Assembly (NCBI RefSeq): GCF_900115925.1
Contig: NZ_FOYF01000005.1
Span: 290,966 to 354,965, forward strand
Length of the DNA stretch: 64,000 bases
Reading direction: 5' to 3'
Origin: Bacillus sp. cl95
Lineage (GTDB): Bacteria > Bacillota > Bacilli > Bacillales > Cytobacillaceae
In this document: positions 1 to 8,926 of the stretch, piece by piece
Layout of the letters: every line of letters starts with the position of its first letter
How positions within the stretch are numbered: position 1 is the stretch's first letter
The notes under the pieces: generated by a model
Databases searched by the model: none
The model's input: the letters and a program-made list of their open reading frames with translations, nothing else
What the model was told of the DNA's origin: nothing
Translations under genes and position numbers: made by a program

Positions 1-158
1 GGATTCTTATTGTTCAATTCTTCAATTCCAATTACAGGTCGATCTTCCGTATCTCTTGCAACAATGTTAGGAATACTTATTTCGTAATCTAATTCCCCGA
101 AAATAGCCTTAATCGAGTCATTGCCAACATCTACTGCTGCGATTCTAGAGTTAGACAT
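1..158 (-). CDS. ParM/StbA-family actin-like protein (N-terminus only)
   Basis: The reverse strand from 158 encodes 52 residues starting MSNSRIAAVDVGNDSIKAIF and runs off the window edge. DVGNDSIK is the phosphate-1 loop of the actin/ParM/StbA fold, and the rest of the fragment resembles chromosomal ParM/StbA-type proteins of bacilli as I remember them. Plasmid relatives are ATPases that polymerise into filaments and move DNA by binding a centromere through an adaptor. An AAAGGGA-like ribosome site lies about 10 bases before the ATG. The gene is preceded by an unusual repeat array (284-466), which is where a parC-type centromere would sit in a ParMRC system. The family is inferred from the N-terminus only; a generic MreB/StbA-like ATPase of other function is possible. 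Confidence 0.7.
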   Translation of the reverse strand, partial: MSNSRIAAVDVGNDSIKAIFGELDYEISIPNIVARDTEDRPVIGIEELNNKN

Positions 159-283
159 AAATAAATCATCCCTTTTCATTTAATAGATTTCGTTTTGTTT
201 AGAAGTTATGTATGTGTGTCTCTATTAAAGGTTATAAGAGATTTCCTGTTTCTTCAATGAACCTGGGCGAAAAGAAATATATC

Positions 284-466
284 TGTAATCCTGTAAACAG
301 CTTGTAAACTAAGGTTCTTTGTAAACATTTTCTGTAAACAGCCATTTCAAAATGGTATACATCGCGTCATTTCAACTTGTATACGTTTTTGTATACATGT
401 AAACGCACTTGTACACGTCGCGTTTACTATATGTAAACATGTATACACTTTCTGTAAACTGTAATC
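284..466. repeat. Iteron-like array of TGTAAAC/TGTATAC heptamers
   Basis: Exact TGTAAAC occurs at 292, 303, 320, 333, 398, 432 and 453. TGTATAC occurs at 378, 390 and 440, with GTATAC at 355, TGTACAC at 410 and an inverted copy (GTTTAC) at 422-427. TGTAATC occurs at both ends (284-290 and 460-466). Some spacings recur at 8 or 12-13 bases. It lies 125-310 bases upstream of the actin-like gene. Known ParM and Alp actins use iterated upstream repeats as centromere and operator, so the same role is inferred here; a multi-site operator for another regulator is the alternative. Confidence 0.6.
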
Positions 467-544
467 TTTTTTTATTTCCGTTACTTCTTGTTCCCAATTT
501 TTATTGAAAGGTATATTTATTTTAGATGTTTAACAGCACCTAAT

Positions 545-580
545 ACTAAAGAAAAGCCAGAGAAATCATTCCCTGGCTTT
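545..580 (-). terminator. Terminator of the orphan kinase gene
   Basis: Stem AAAGCCAG (553-560) pairs with CTGGCTTT (573-580). On the minus strand it is followed by TTCTTT. It sits about 25 bases after the kinase stop codon. Confidence 0.7.
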
Positions 581-605
581 GTTGTCTATTAACACATACT
601 TTTTA

Positions 606-2198
606 TTACTTCGGTAACCAAATGGTAAAAGTTGAGCCTTTACCTTTTTCACTTTCAACTTTTATTCTTCCTTTGTGGGATTCAATAATATCAAAACTCA
701 TTGGTAAGCCAAGTCCCAAGCCATTCTCCTTAGTAGAAAAGAAAGGCGTAGTTAGGTTTTCAATTGTACTTTTGTCCATTCCCATTCCATTGTCTTCAAT
801 GATTATCTCAATCCCGTTATCCATTTCACTAGGATGTACCGAAATGAATATTTGACCATTGCAATGCATGGCATCAAAAGCGTTCTGTAATATATTAATC
901 AATACTTGCTTTATCTTATCTCTATCAATATTTGCCTCGCATTGATACGATAAATCATATTCAATCTGTATATCTTTATTAGAAATCTGGCTTTCCATTA
1001 AAGTAACAATATCTTTAATCAGTTCATTAATAGAAGTATGAGCTTTGGAAATTCCAGATTGATCAGGTTTTGCCATTAAAACAAATTGTTGCACAAGATT
1101 TTTTATTCTCTCTAATTCACTGAAAATAATCCTAAAATACTCTTCTTGCTTTTGATTATTTGCTTTTGAATTTCTTTTAACTAGTTTCAATAAACCCATG
1201 ATAGATGTAAGCGGATTGCGGATTTCATGTGCTAGTCCAGCGCTTATTTTCCCTATTGCTGAAAGCTTTTCACTCGCCATTACTTGCTTTTCTAAACGTA
1301 ATCTATCAGTAATATCTCTAAACTGGCCAAATGCACCAAGGATCTGATTGGACTTATTATAAATAGGGAAAGCGTCAAATAAAAAAATTTTGTCGGAGAT
1401 ATTTATTTCAATATCTTCATACTTTCTATTTCCCCTTAAACTATTAATCATGTATGTTCCGATTATATTTACCGAAGTTATGGGACTATTAAGGATGTCT
1501 TCTTTTTTAAAGGCAAGAACTTTCTCAGCAAACGGGTTCACTTCAATAATCATTCCATCTTCATTTGTAATGATGATCCCATTTCTACTGTTTTCCATCA
1601 GCACTTGATTGAGAATTAACAATTCCTTATTCTGCTTTTTAACTCCAACTTCTCGTTCAATTGAATCAACAGCTGATTGAAGTAGTCCAACATGAAAAGA
1701 GCTTGCATCTTGAGCGGTCATCATTACTGAAATCGTCCCGCTCATTTGACCCGAATAATAGAATGGCACAGAGAAACAAGCACTTTGATGCAAACAGTGA
1801 TGGTAATGATCAGCTCCGCTAATGAGAACAGGCTGTTCCAATTCTAAAGCAATTGCAATACTATTCGTTCCAACCTCTTCTTCCTTCAATTTGACTCCAA
1901 GAGATAAGCCTAAGGATTCCACTTGTCTCTTAACTATCTCATCCCCGTACATTTCTAAGATATAACCTTCATGATCTGTGATGACGATTAGAACAGGCGT
2001 GTCTTTTAATTCGGATATTAACTTCGTCATAAACTTCCTTGCCACTGAAACTAAGTCACCTAGACGGTTCTTTCTTTCCTCTAAAATACTTTTATTAATA
2101 CATACTTTGGGACCAGTAAAATGATCAGGAAGCATTTTATATTCTTTTAAACATCTCTGGTGAGAACTATAAATATATTCAACTACTGTTTTTATCAT
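606..2198 (-). CDS. Orphan sensor histidine kinase, AcoR-type GAF + PAS
   Basis: The 530-residue protein has no evident transmembrane segment. Residues about 50-165 look like the GAF sensor of AcoR/DhaR-type activators (EEEVGTNSIAIALELEQPV, then SGADHYHHCLH). A PAS domain follows at about 195-300. The HisKA domain has the H-box GLAHEIRNPLTS (phospho-accepting His324). The ATPase domain has the N-box near 435-443, DNGMGM at 469-474 and GLGLGLP at 493-499. Such kinases autophosphorylate and pass phosphate to a response regulator or Spo0F. No response regulator is adjacent, so it is an orphan; the H-box and domain layout resemble the soluble sporulation kinases. The ATG is preceded by GAGGGA. 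The ligand of the GAF domain is unknown, and a phosphorelay role is inference. Confidence 0.85.
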   Translation of the reverse strand: MIKTVVEYIYSSHQRCLKEYKMLPDHFTGPKVCINKSILEERKNRLGDLVSVARKFMTKLISELKDTPVLIVITDHEGYILEMYGDEIVKRQVESLGLSLGVKLKEEEVGTNSIAIALELEQPVLISGADHYHHCLHQSACFSVPFYYSGQMSGTISVMMTAQDASSFHVGLLQSAVDSIEREVGVKKQNKELLILNQVLMENSRNGIIITNEDGMIIEVNPFAEKVLAFKKEDILNSPITSVNIIGTYMINSLRGNRKYEDIEINISDKIFLFDAFPIYNKSNQILGAFGQFRDITDRLRLEKQVMASEKLSAIGKISAGLAHEIRNPLTSIMGLLKLVKRNSKANNQKQEEYFRIIFSELERIKNLVQQFVLMAKPDQSGISKAHTSINELIKDIVTLMESQISNKDIQIEYDLSYQCEANIDRDKIKQVLINILQNAFDAMHCNGQIFISVHPSEMDNGIEIIIEDNGMGMDKSTIENLTTPFFSTKENGLGLGLPMSFDIIESHKGRIKVESEKGKGSTFTIWLPK

Positions 2199-2353
2199 CG
2201 TTTAATCCCTCAGTTTAATATATCTTGTGCATGGTCTTAATAACCATTTTTTCACTTTTAAACAAGACTTTTTACCTATGATTTATAAAAATAAATAATT
2301 ATCAATAATTTTAAATCAAAATGTAAAGATTGTATATTCTTAAATAATTCATA

Positions 2354-2629
2354 CTAAATGAAGACCATAAAAACTATGAAGGAAATGATCCACAAACACG
2401 GCATTAAATTAATGATGACTGCAAATCGTCTTTTCTTTAATCGGAAGATCCAGGCTAGAATGGATCCGATGACCACGGCAACGGGATATAGAGATATTAC
2501 TAATACAAAGGAAACATTATTTACATTTACACCACTGTCAAAGCTCATAAACGAAAGTCCCCAAATGACAAACCACGGAAACAACGAAATTAAATATAAG
2601 ATTTGAGTGATAATGAGATACGGTTTCAT
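2354..2629 (-). CDS. Small membrane protein of unknown function
   Basis: The 91-residue product starts MKPYLIITQILYL. I chose this ATG because GAGGAGG lies 5 bases upstream; a longer reading to 2671 lacks such a site. Three hydrophobic segments (about residues 4-25, 35-57 and 65-88) with a KKRR cluster between the last two suggest a three-span membrane protein. I do not recognise the family. It stands alone between the kinase and the oxidoreductase genes. Confidence 0.6.
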   Translation of the reverse strand: MKPYLIITQILYLISLFPWFVIWGLSFMSFDSGVNVNNVSFVLVISLYPVAVVIGSILAWIFRLKKRRFAVIINLMPCLWIISFIVFMVFI

Positions 2630-2783
2630 ACATTCCTCCTCAAGATGATGTTTAAACCAAAATACATTCATCTGAATAATAATTTAATTATATGAGTTGA
2701 ACGTATGAATATTTATTATTTACGAAACTTTCCAATTAGGTCTTTCTGCTTATAAACAAAACCGAACCCTTATTTGGCAAAAT

Positions 2784-2814
2784 AAAAACCGTATCTTTTT
2801 TAGATACGGTTTTT
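2784..2814. terminator. Bidirectional terminator
   Basis: A 12-bp stem AAAAACCGTATC (2784-2795) pairs with GATACGGTTTTT (2803-2814), with A/T tracts on both sides. It lies 35 bases after the SDR stop codon, reading leftward. Confidence 0.85.
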
Positions 2815-2849
2815 AGCTGCATTTAGTTTGTTCAACATATTATTCAAAT

Positions 2850-3641
2850 TTATAACGATCGAATGATACCTCCTTCTACCCTTTGAGCAGTACCGTTTAT
2901 TGCAGAAGCTTTCTTGGATGCAATGAATACAACCGTGTCTGCCACTTCTTCCACAGTTGCAAAGCGCTGGATCAATGAGGTTGGCTCATTTTTTTTGAAA
3001 TAGTTCGCCGTGAAATATTCCAATTCCTCGTTTTCGGCTTTCGCAGCACCTTCCATGTAACTCTCTACACCTTCTGTCCATGTTGGCCCCGGCAACACAC
3101 TATTTACCGTTACGTCTGTTCCTTTTGTAAGTTCAGCCAATCCTCTAGAAAGGCTAATAAGGGCCGTTTTAGTAACCGAATAAGGAATCATTTGAGGAAG
3201 TGGCTTTAAACCGGCTTCACTAGCAATGTTGATAATACGGCCAAAATTCCTTTCAAGCATTTCCGGCAAGAAAAAGCGCGATAATCTAACAGCACTCAGC
3301 ACATTAACGTTAAAATAATTCATCCACTCCTCATCAGTGACAGCCTCAAAGTCTTTCACTTCAAAGACACCCATATTATTTACAAGTACATCTACATCTC
3401 CATACTCTTTTACCTTAAGAAGGAACTCCTTTGTTTGTGAAGCATCCGTTACATCAGCAGCAATTCCATAAACCATTCCAAAAGCTGATAACTCATTGAC
3501 AGTTTCATCAACGCGACTTTGGGATCGACCGTTAATAATCACCTTTGCGCCTTCTTGTAAGAAAGACTTTGCAATTCCTTTTCCTATCCCCGATGTTGAC
3601 CCTGTCACGACTACTAATTTATTTTCAAGTTGTAAGTTCAT
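2850..3641 (-). CDS. SDR-family NAD(P)-dependent oxidoreductase
   Basis: The 263-residue protein is a classical short-chain dehydrogenase/reductase. The Rossmann motif TGSTSGIGKG lies near residues 13-22, NNMG near 88-91, and the catalytic Tyr and Lys are in PYSVTKTALISLSRG. It should reduce a carbonyl or oxidise an alcohol with NAD(P)H in the cytoplasm; the substrate cannot be told. I start at ATG 3641, because AGAGAGG ends 9 bases before it, whereas the TTG three codons earlier directly abuts that site. It is monocistronic, ending at the terminator 2784-2814. A MITE-like element is inserted 24 bases upstream of the start, which may have changed its promoter. Confidence 0.85.
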   Translation of the reverse strand: MNLQLENKLVVVTGSTSGIGKGIAKSFLQEGAKVIINGRSQSRVDETVNELSAFGMVYGIAADVTDASQTKEFLLKVKEYGDVDVLVNNMGVFEVKDFEAVTDEEWMNYFNVNVLSAVRLSRFFLPEMLERNFGRIINIASEAGLKPLPQMIPYSVTKTALISLSRGLAELTKGTDVTVNSVLPGPTWTEGVESYMEGAAKAENEELEYFTANYFKKNEPTSLIQRFATVEEVADTVVFIASKKASAINGTAQRVEGGIIRSL

Positions 3642-3665
3642 TTCACTCAACCTCTCTTTTAAATA

Positions 3666-3884
3666 GACTGTTTTCGTATACTTTGTTGCTATTTAATAGA
3701 TTTTCCGCTCCAGGATGCTCGCTTTCCGTGGGGCGGGCGGTGAGCCTCCAAGGCGCATTCGCTCCTGCGGGGTCTCACCTGTCCCGCTACTCCCACAGGA
3801 GTCTCGCACCTTCCGCTTCAATCAACTACTAGGTTTACTTTCACAAAACTTATTCCAAAAACAACAATCTTTTAGAAAAGAGCC
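3666..3884. mobile_element. MITE-like element, family C (219 bp)
   Basis: The ends GACTGTTTTCG (3666-3676) and AGAAAAGAGCC (3874-3884) are imperfect inverted repeats. The element is flanked by a perfect 8-bp duplication TTTAAATA (3658-3665 and 3885-3892). It encodes nothing. The middle (about 3700-3830) matches the GC-rich core of the family A repeats, suggesting shared or nested modules. Confidence 0.75.
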
Positions 3885-3895
3885 TTTAAATACAA

Positions 3896-3973
3896 GGCTA
3901 TATTAAACTTGCCTGTTGATTTCCGCTCCAATCAACAAAGTGCAGAAAACCAACATTTTGCTTTAACATAGCC
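3896..3973. mobile_element. MITE-like element, family A, short form (78 bp)
   Basis: The ends are GGCTATATTAAAC and CTTTAACATAGCC. The interior carries GCCTGTTGATTTCCGCTCC, shared with the copy at 13795-13872. The flanks AAATACAA and AAATACTT agree at 6 of 8 bases, consistent with an aged target duplication. It abuts the family C element. Confidence 0.7.
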
Positions 3974-4055
3974 AAATACTTTATAAAGATAGGTTAACCA
4001 CAAATAAATTTCAAACGAAAAAGCCCAATTAAACTTTTGAATCATACGATTATAA

Positions 4056-4085
4056 AAATGCTACCCCCATACAGGGATAGCATTT
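4056..4085 (-). terminator. Terminator downstream of selO
   Basis: AAATGCTACCC pairs with GGGATAGCATTT. On the minus strand a T run (TTTTTATA) follows. It lies about 70 bases after the selO stop. Confidence 0.7.
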
Positions 4086-4154
4086 CTATGAGTTTCTTTG
4101 TTAAGGTTCAGTGTTGTTTTTATGATTTATCAGGCAAATAAATAAAAAAAATGC

Positions 4155-5618
4155 TCATGTACCGCAAAAAGTACGATAAGGTGTTGGTGATTCAGGTAGT
4201 GTGGAGTACTCATCCTGTTGGCATAAGTAAGCGTAAGGATTAGAAAGAACCTTCAAAAGCTTTTCCATTACGCTATAGTCTCCTTCTTCCACAGCGGCTT
4301 TCAGTGCCTCTTCTACCCGGTGATTACGAGGAATTACTGCCGGATTACTATTTCTCATTAGCTCATGCGCTGAATCCTTTGATTCTTGCTGCTTATCTAG
4401 TCTCGACTTCCAACGCTCATGCCATGGAGAAAATTCCGGCTTTCCAAAGAGGACTGTCTCTTCTGTTTTATCAAACGTCAATGCGCGAAAGGTGTTAGTA
4501 TAATCCGCATGATACTTCTCCATCATACTAAGAAGTTCGTTAACAAGAGATTCATCTTCAGCCTCCTCATTCATGAGTCCCAGCTTAGACCTCATTCCCA
4601 CAAGCCAATAAGTTTGATAGATCCCACCAAATTCCGAAATCGCATCCTGTGCCAATTTGAGCGCCTGTTCCTCATTTTCATGTAGCAGTGGCAAAAGGGT
4701 TTCAGCAAATCGCGCCAAATTCCACCCACCAATATACGGCTGATTCCCATACGCATAGCGACCTTCTCTGTCAATCGAACTGAATACTGTAGCCGGGTCA
4801 TAGGCATCCATGAAGGCGCACGGTCCATAATCAATTGTTTCTCCGCTAATGGTCATATTGTCCGTGTTCATCACTCCGTGGATAAAGCCAACGTGTTGCC
4901 ATTTGGCAATCAGTGAAGCTTGACGTTTGATGACTTCCTTGAGTAGTGAAAGGTAAGGGTTCTCATCTGCTCTAACGCCTGGATAATGACGCTTTATCGT
5001 ATAATCAGCCAGGGTCTGTAATTCTTCAACACTGCCCCATTTTGCAGCGAATTGAAAGGTACCGACACGTAGATGACTGGCAGCTACACGGGTTAGGATG
5101 GCACCAGACAATGCCGTTTCGCGGTGTACCGACTCACCTGTTGTCACCACCGCAAGACTACGTGTTGTAGGAATCCCAAGTCCATGCATTGCTTCACTAA
5201 TAATATATTCACGTAACATCGGTCCAAGTGCTGCGCGACCATCTCCCCCGCGAGAGTATGGCGTTCTACCTGGTCCCTTAAGCTGAATATCAAACCGCTC
5301 CCCTTGGGGTAATATCTGTTCTCCCAAAAGTACCGCTCTACCGTCCCCTAACATGTTAAAATAGCCGAATTGATGACCAGCGTAAGCTTGCGCAAGAGGC
5401 TCAGCGCCTTTAGGAATCTGATTTCCGGCTAGAACTGCTACTCCTTCATCGCTTTTTAAACTTTCACTATTTAAATCTAAGGATTTTGCTAACTGCTCAT
5501 TAAGAATGACCAACTTCGGTGAGCGGACTGGAGTTGGATTGGTACTAGTATAAAAAGTCTTTGGCAGACGTGCATAACTGTTGTCAAACTTCCATCCTAT
5601 TTCATTACTCCTTGTCAT
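4155..5618 (-). CDS. selO: SelO (YdiU) protein AMPylase, pseudokinase fold
   Basis: The 487-residue protein belongs to the SelO/YdiU family. These pseudokinases transfer AMP from ATP to Ser/Thr/Tyr of proteins and are linked to redox stress. Visible family motifs are [10 protein letters not shown] (91-100), [18 protein letters not shown] (121-138), HGVMNTDN (247-254) and DYGPCAFMD (263-271), the last two holding the metal- and ATP-binding Asn and Asp. The C-terminus is FCGT, with Cys485 where eukaryotic SelO has selenocysteine. The start is supported by AAAGGAG six bases upstream. The gene is monocistronic, back to back with ahpCF but separated by about 550 bases. Family assignment is firm; the target proteins are unknown. 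Confidence 0.95.
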   Translation of the reverse strand: MTRSNEIGWKFDNSYARLPKTFYTSTNPTPVRSPKLVILNEQLAKSLDLNSESLKSDEGVAVLAGNQIPKGAEPLAQAYAGHQFGYFNMLGDGRAVLLGEQILPQGERFDIQLKGPGRTPYSRGGDGRAALGPMLREYIISEAMHGLGIPTTRSLAVVTTGESVHRETALSGAILTRVAASHLRVGTFQFAAKWGSVEELQTLADYTIKRHYPGVRADENPYLSLLKEVIKRQASLIAKWQHVGFIHGVMNTDNMTISGETIDYGPCAFMDAYDPATVFSSIDREGRYAYGNQPYIGGWNLARFAETLLPLLHENEEQALKLAQDAISEFGGIYQTYWLVGMRSKLGLMNEEAEDESLVNELLSMMEKYHADYTNTFRALTFDKTEETVLFGKPEFSPWHERWKSRLDKQQESKDSAHELMRNSNPAVIPRNHRVEEALKAAVEEGDYSVMEKLLKVLSNPYAYLCQQDEYSTLPESPTPYRTFCGT

Positions 5619-5808
5619 TATTTCTCCTTTTCATCTTTTGACTTGTTGTCATAGTTTTACCCTATACGAGAAAATCGTAGGCATTAATGCTGTTTTTAAA
5701 TATGAAAAAATCTTAAATAGAAACCAAATAACCTCATCTTAATCATAATATAAAACGGAGAACCAGTCTTACAAATGCTGTCATTGTTTTTCTAATCTAT
5801 GATGGGAT

Positions 5809-5852
5809 AAAAAAAGCTAACCCTCTTGTTGAATAGAAATGTTAGCTTTTTT
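5809..5852. terminator. Bidirectional terminator-like hairpin
   Basis: AAAAAAGCTAAC (about 5809-5821) pairs with GTTAGCTTTTTT (5841-5852). It lies between the divergent selO and ahpC genes, so it ends no obvious gene. It may be a remnant or shield ahpC from read-through. The rest of 5619-6030 shows no gene. Confidence 0.65.
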
Positions 5853-6034
5853 AATCAGACTGTATTGTGGTCCAGAACCTAAATTAGCCGATATATTATA
5901 AAGAAGCTATATTTTTTCCGTAAAATAGTCATAATAAGTTCGTTACTGACTGAGTTCTCGTCTATTACATAGAAAGTTGTTCCATACTAGGAATACCTAA
6001 TAAAATAAGTAATAGTAAAGGCAACACTTATCAC

Positions 6035-6089
6035 TTGACAAGAGAATCAATTCTATATGATAATCTTTACTGAATTAGAATTATTCTAG
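6035..6089 (+). promoter_or_regulatory. ahpC promoter with PerR-type operator
   Basis: The -35 is TTGACA (6035-6040) with a -10 of TATGAT or GATAAT (6056-6064). Just downstream, TTAGAATTATTCTAG (6075-6089) matches the Bacillus PerR box TTATAATNATTATAA at all but three positions. PerR is the peroxide-sensing repressor of ahpC in B. subtilis, so repression with peroxide-induced release is inferred. Confidence 0.7.
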
Positions 6090-6167
6090 TTTATTTAATA
6101 GTTAACTGATTTGTTTCAGTAAAAGCTATTTATAAATAATCAAACCACCTATAGGAGGAAATTAATC

Positions 6168-6731
6168 ATGTCATTAATCGGCACTCAAGTCTTACCATTC
6201 ACAGCACAAGCTTTCCATAACGGAGATTTCATTACTGTTTCTGAAGAAAACTTCAAAGGTAAATGGAGTGTAGTTTGCTTCTACCCAGCAGATTTCACTT
6301 TCGTATGCCCTACTGAACTTGAAGATCTTCAAAACCATTATGCAACTTTAAAAGAACTTGGAGCAGAAGTATATTCTGTTTCTACTGACACTCATTTCAC
6401 TCATAAAGCATGGCACGATAGTTCAGAAGCTATCGGTAAAATCGAGTATGTTATGATCGGAGATCCTTCACAAAAAATTTCTCGTAACTTCGATGTACTA
6501 ATCGAAGAAGAAGGACTAGCTGACCGTGGTACTTTCATCATCGATCCAGACGGCGTTATCCAAACAGTTGAAATTAATGCTGGCGGTATCGGCCGTGATG
6601 CAAGTCAAGTTGTTGCAAAGCTTAAAGCAGCAGTTTATGTTCGCAATAACCCAGGTGAAGTTTGCCCAGCTAAATGGCAAGAAGGTTCTGCAACACTTAA
6701 GCCAAGCCTTGATCTTGTAGGAAAGATTTAA
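6168..6731 (+). CDS. ahpC: Alkyl hydroperoxide reductase, peroxiredoxin subunit
   Basis: This 187-residue 2-Cys peroxiredoxin reduces hydrogen peroxide and organic hydroperoxides in the cytoplasm. The peroxidatic Cys47 is in FTFVCPTE and the resolving Cys166 in GEVCPAKW. Length and sequence are typical of AhpC. TAGGAGG precedes the ATG. It is the first gene of the ahpCF operon; AhpF, 9 bases downstream, regenerates it. The codon use is that of a highly expressed gene. Confidence 0.98.
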   Translation: MSLIGTQVLPFTAQAFHNGDFITVSEENFKGKWSVVCFYPADFTFVCPTELEDLQNHYATLKELGAEVYSVSTDTHFTHKAWHDSSEAIGKIEYVMIGDPSQKISRNFDVLIEEEGLADRGTFIIDPDGVIQTVEINAGGIGRDASQVVAKLKAAVYVRNNPGEVCPAKWQEGSATLKPSLDLVGKI

Positions 6732-6740
6732 GGAAGCTCC

Positions 6741-8270
6741 ATGTTATTAGATGCAGATATCAAAGCACAATTAGCCCAATATCTTCAGCTGATGGAGGGC
6801 GATGTGCTGCTAAAAGTTAGCGCTGGATCAGATGAGGTTTCTCGTGACATGCTTTCTTTGGTAGACGAATTGGCTACCATGTCATCCAACATCAAGGTTG
6901 AGCATGCGTCACTAGAACGGACACCGAGCTTCAGTGTAAACCGTATCGGCGAGGACACTGGTGTAACTTTTGCCGGTATCCCTCTTGGACACGAATTTAC
7001 ATCCTTAGTACTGGCTTTACTTCAAGTTAGCGGAAGATCTCCTAAAGTTGACCAAAAAGTGATCGATCAGGTTAAAAACATTAAGGGCGAATACCATTTC
7101 GAATCTTATATTAGCCTGAGCTGCCACAACTGTCCTGATGTTGTACAAGCATTAAACTTAATGAGTATTCTTAATACTGGCATTACACATACCATGATTG
7201 ACGGTGCAGCTTTTAAAGAAGAAGTTGAAAGCAAACAAATCATGGCGGTGCCAACGGTGTTCCTAAATGGTGAATCTTTCGGAAGTGGCCGTATGTCACT
7301 TGAAGAAATCCTCGCCAAGATGGGCACGGGTCCAGATGCTTCTGATTTCAGCGATAAAGATCCGTACGATGTGCTTGTTGTCGGTGGCGGCCCTGCTGGT
7401 GCAAGTGCTGCTATCTATGCAGCTCGTAAAGGAATCCGTACAGGAATTGTTGCTGAACGTTTTGGTGGACAAGTCATGGATACTTTGGGCATTGAGAACT
7501 TCATCAGTATGAAGCATACTGAAGGTCCAAAGCTCGTAGCAAGCCTTGAAGAGCATGTGAAGGATTACGGCATTGATGTCATGAACCTTCAGCGTGCCAA
7601 GCGTTTAGAAAAGAAGGACCTGATTGAAATCGAACTCGAAAACGGTGCAGTTTTAAAGAGTAAAACTGTCATCCTTTCCACAGGTGCTCGCTGGCGCAAT
7701 GTTGGGGTACCTGGTGAAGCCGAGTTCAAGAACAAAGGTGTGGCTTATTGCCCTCACTGTGACGGTCCATTGTTTGAAGGAAAAGACGTTGCTGTAATCG
7801 GTGGAGGTAACTCCGGTATCGAAGCTGCAATCGATCTTGCAGGTATTGTTAAACATGTAACTGTACTTGAGTTCAACCCTGAACTGAAAGCTGATGCAGT
7901 ACTTCAAGACCGTCTGTACAGCCTGCCAAACGTTACTGTCCTTAAGAACGTTCAAACAAAAGAAATTACCGGCACTGACAAAGTAAACGGCATTTCTTAC
8001 ATTGACCGTGAAACAGGCGAAGAACATCACGTTGAATTACAGGGTGTATTCGTTCAAATCGGTCTTGTACCGAATACTGAATGGCTAGGCAATACCCTAG
8101 AACGTACACGCTTCGGTGAGATCGTTGTGAACAAGCACGGTGCAACAGACCTTCCTGGAGTATTCGCTGCAGGTGACTGTACCGATAGTGCGTATAAACA
8201 AATCATCATTTCGATGGGATCGGGTGCAACAGCAGCATTAGGTGCATTCGATTATTTGATCAGAAATTAA
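6741..8270 (+). CDS. ahpF: Alkyl hydroperoxide reductase, flavoprotein subunit
   Basis: The 509-residue NADH:peroxiredoxin reductase passes electrons from NADH through FAD and two disulfides to AhpC. The N-terminal tandem thioredoxin-like domain carries SCHNC (Cys128, Cys131). The FAD-binding GGGPAG is near 213-220, the redox CPHC near 337-340 and the NADH-binding GGGNSG near 353. All redox centres are intact. It follows ahpC after 9 bases with an AAGGAAG site, so the two are co-transcribed from the PerR-type promoter and end at the hairpin at 8281. Confidence 0.98.
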   Translation: MLLDADIKAQLAQYLQLMEGDVLLKVSAGSDEVSRDMLSLVDELATMSSNIKVEHASLERTPSFSVNRIGEDTGVTFAGIPLGHEFTSLVLALLQVSGRSPKVDQKVIDQVKNIKGEYHFESYISLSCHNCPDVVQALNLMSILNTGITHTMIDGAAFKEEVESKQIMAVPTVFLNGESFGSGRMSLEEILAKMGTGPDASDFSDKDPYDVLVVGGGPAGASAAIYAARKGIRTGIVAERFGGQVMDTLGIENFISMKHTEGPKLVASLEEHVKDYGIDVMNLQRAKRLEKKDLIEIELENGAVLKSKTVILSTGARWRNVGVPGEAEFKNKGVAYCPHCDGPLFEGKDVAVIGGGNSGIEAAIDLAGIVKHVTVLEFNPELKADAVLQDRLYSLPNVTVLKNVQTKEITGTDKVNGISYIDRETGEEHHVELQGVFVQIGLVPNTEWLGNTLERTRFGEIVVNKHGATDLPGVFAAGDCTDSAYKQIIISMGSGATAALGAFDYLIRN

Positions 8271-8280
8271 GATAAACAAG

Positions 8281-8317
8281 AAAGCCGCTTCGTTGCCTAA
8301 ATGGCAAGAGCGGCTTT
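8281..8317 (+). terminator. ahpCF terminator
   Basis: AAAGCCGCTTCGTTGCC pairs with GGCAAGAGCGGCTTT across a 5-base loop, with one mismatch and a bulge, followed by a T run. It starts 11 bases after the ahpF stop. Confidence 0.9.
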
Positions 8318-8363
8318 TTTTGATAGTTACGCTATATCTTATCGAAAAAACTTGCCTGTTGCA

Positions 8364-8549
8364 GGCCGTGCAATCGAAGCTGGTCTTGTATGGACAAACA
8401 CATATCCCAATACCCTGCACATGCTGCATTTGGTGGTTACAAGCAATCAGGTATCGGCCGTGAAAACCACGCAATGATGCCTTGGTCACTATCAACAAAC
8501 AAAATGTATTTTAGTTGGTTACAATAAAGGATCAATGGGCTTCTTCTAA
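8364..8549 (+). pseudogene. Decayed aldehyde dehydrogenase, C-terminal remnant
   Basis: Three reading frames pieced together give the C-terminus of an NAD-dependent aldehyde dehydrogenase: [14 protein letters not shown] (from 8364), then [20 protein letters not shown] after one frameshift, then [20 protein letters not shown] (stop at 8547-8549) after a second. The N-terminal three quarters, including the catalytic Cys region, are absent. It directly precedes the DUF779 remnant, the usual order of an aldehyde dehydrogenase/DUF779 pair. The remnant starts right after the ahpCF terminator, so a deletion probably brought it here. Confidence 0.85.
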
Positions 8550-8550
8550 A

Positions 8551-8883
8551 ATGAAGAAAGTCATTGCGACAGAATCAGCAAAAGCATAAATAAAGCAATT
8601 GCAAGAACTACACGGTAATCTCGTCTTTATTCATTCAGAAGGATGCTGTGATGGAACTTCACCTATCTGTTTGACAGCAGGTGATTTTTATCTTGGTAGC
8701 CAGGATAAGCAAGTAGGTGAAGTTATGAATGTGCCCTATTATATGCATAACTCAAACTTTGCCTACTGGCAGCACTTGCAAGTTGTCATTGATGTAATAG
8801 ACGGGATAGGAAATTCTTTTTCACTAGAAAGTTTGAAAGATAAATCCTTCGTCATCCGTTCTAAAAAATTGATTGCTGAATAA
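8551..8883 (+). pseudogene. DUF779 gene with in-frame stop
   Basis: ATG at 8551 opens MKKVIATESAKA, then TAA at 8587-8589, and the same frame continues as IKQLQELHGNLVF to a stop at 8881. The continuation holds the DUF779 signature SEGCCDGTSPIC and FAYWQHLQVVIDVI, so the family is clear. One nonsense change separates it from an intact 110-residue protein. A shorter product could start at TTG 8599, but it would lack a good ribosome site. DUF779 proteins are small accompaniments of aldehyde dehydrogenases; their role is not settled. Confidence 0.85.
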
Positions 8884-8926
8884 AAAAGAGACACCTTTCG
8901 CTCTTAAAGTGACAGGTGTCTTTTTT
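8883..8926 (+). terminator. Terminator after the DUF779 remnant
   Basis: AAAAAAGAGACACCT pairs imperfectly with AGGTGTCTTTTTT (8914-8926), ending in a T run, directly after the stop codon. It is intact although the genes before it are decayed. Confidence 0.8.

Larger units (their letters stand above)
159..605. other. Intergenic region with repeat array and a terminator
   Basis: No plausible gene is seen here. The stretch holds the heptamer array (284-466), an A+T-rich interval and the terminator of the kinase gene at 545-580. Confidence 0.6.
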
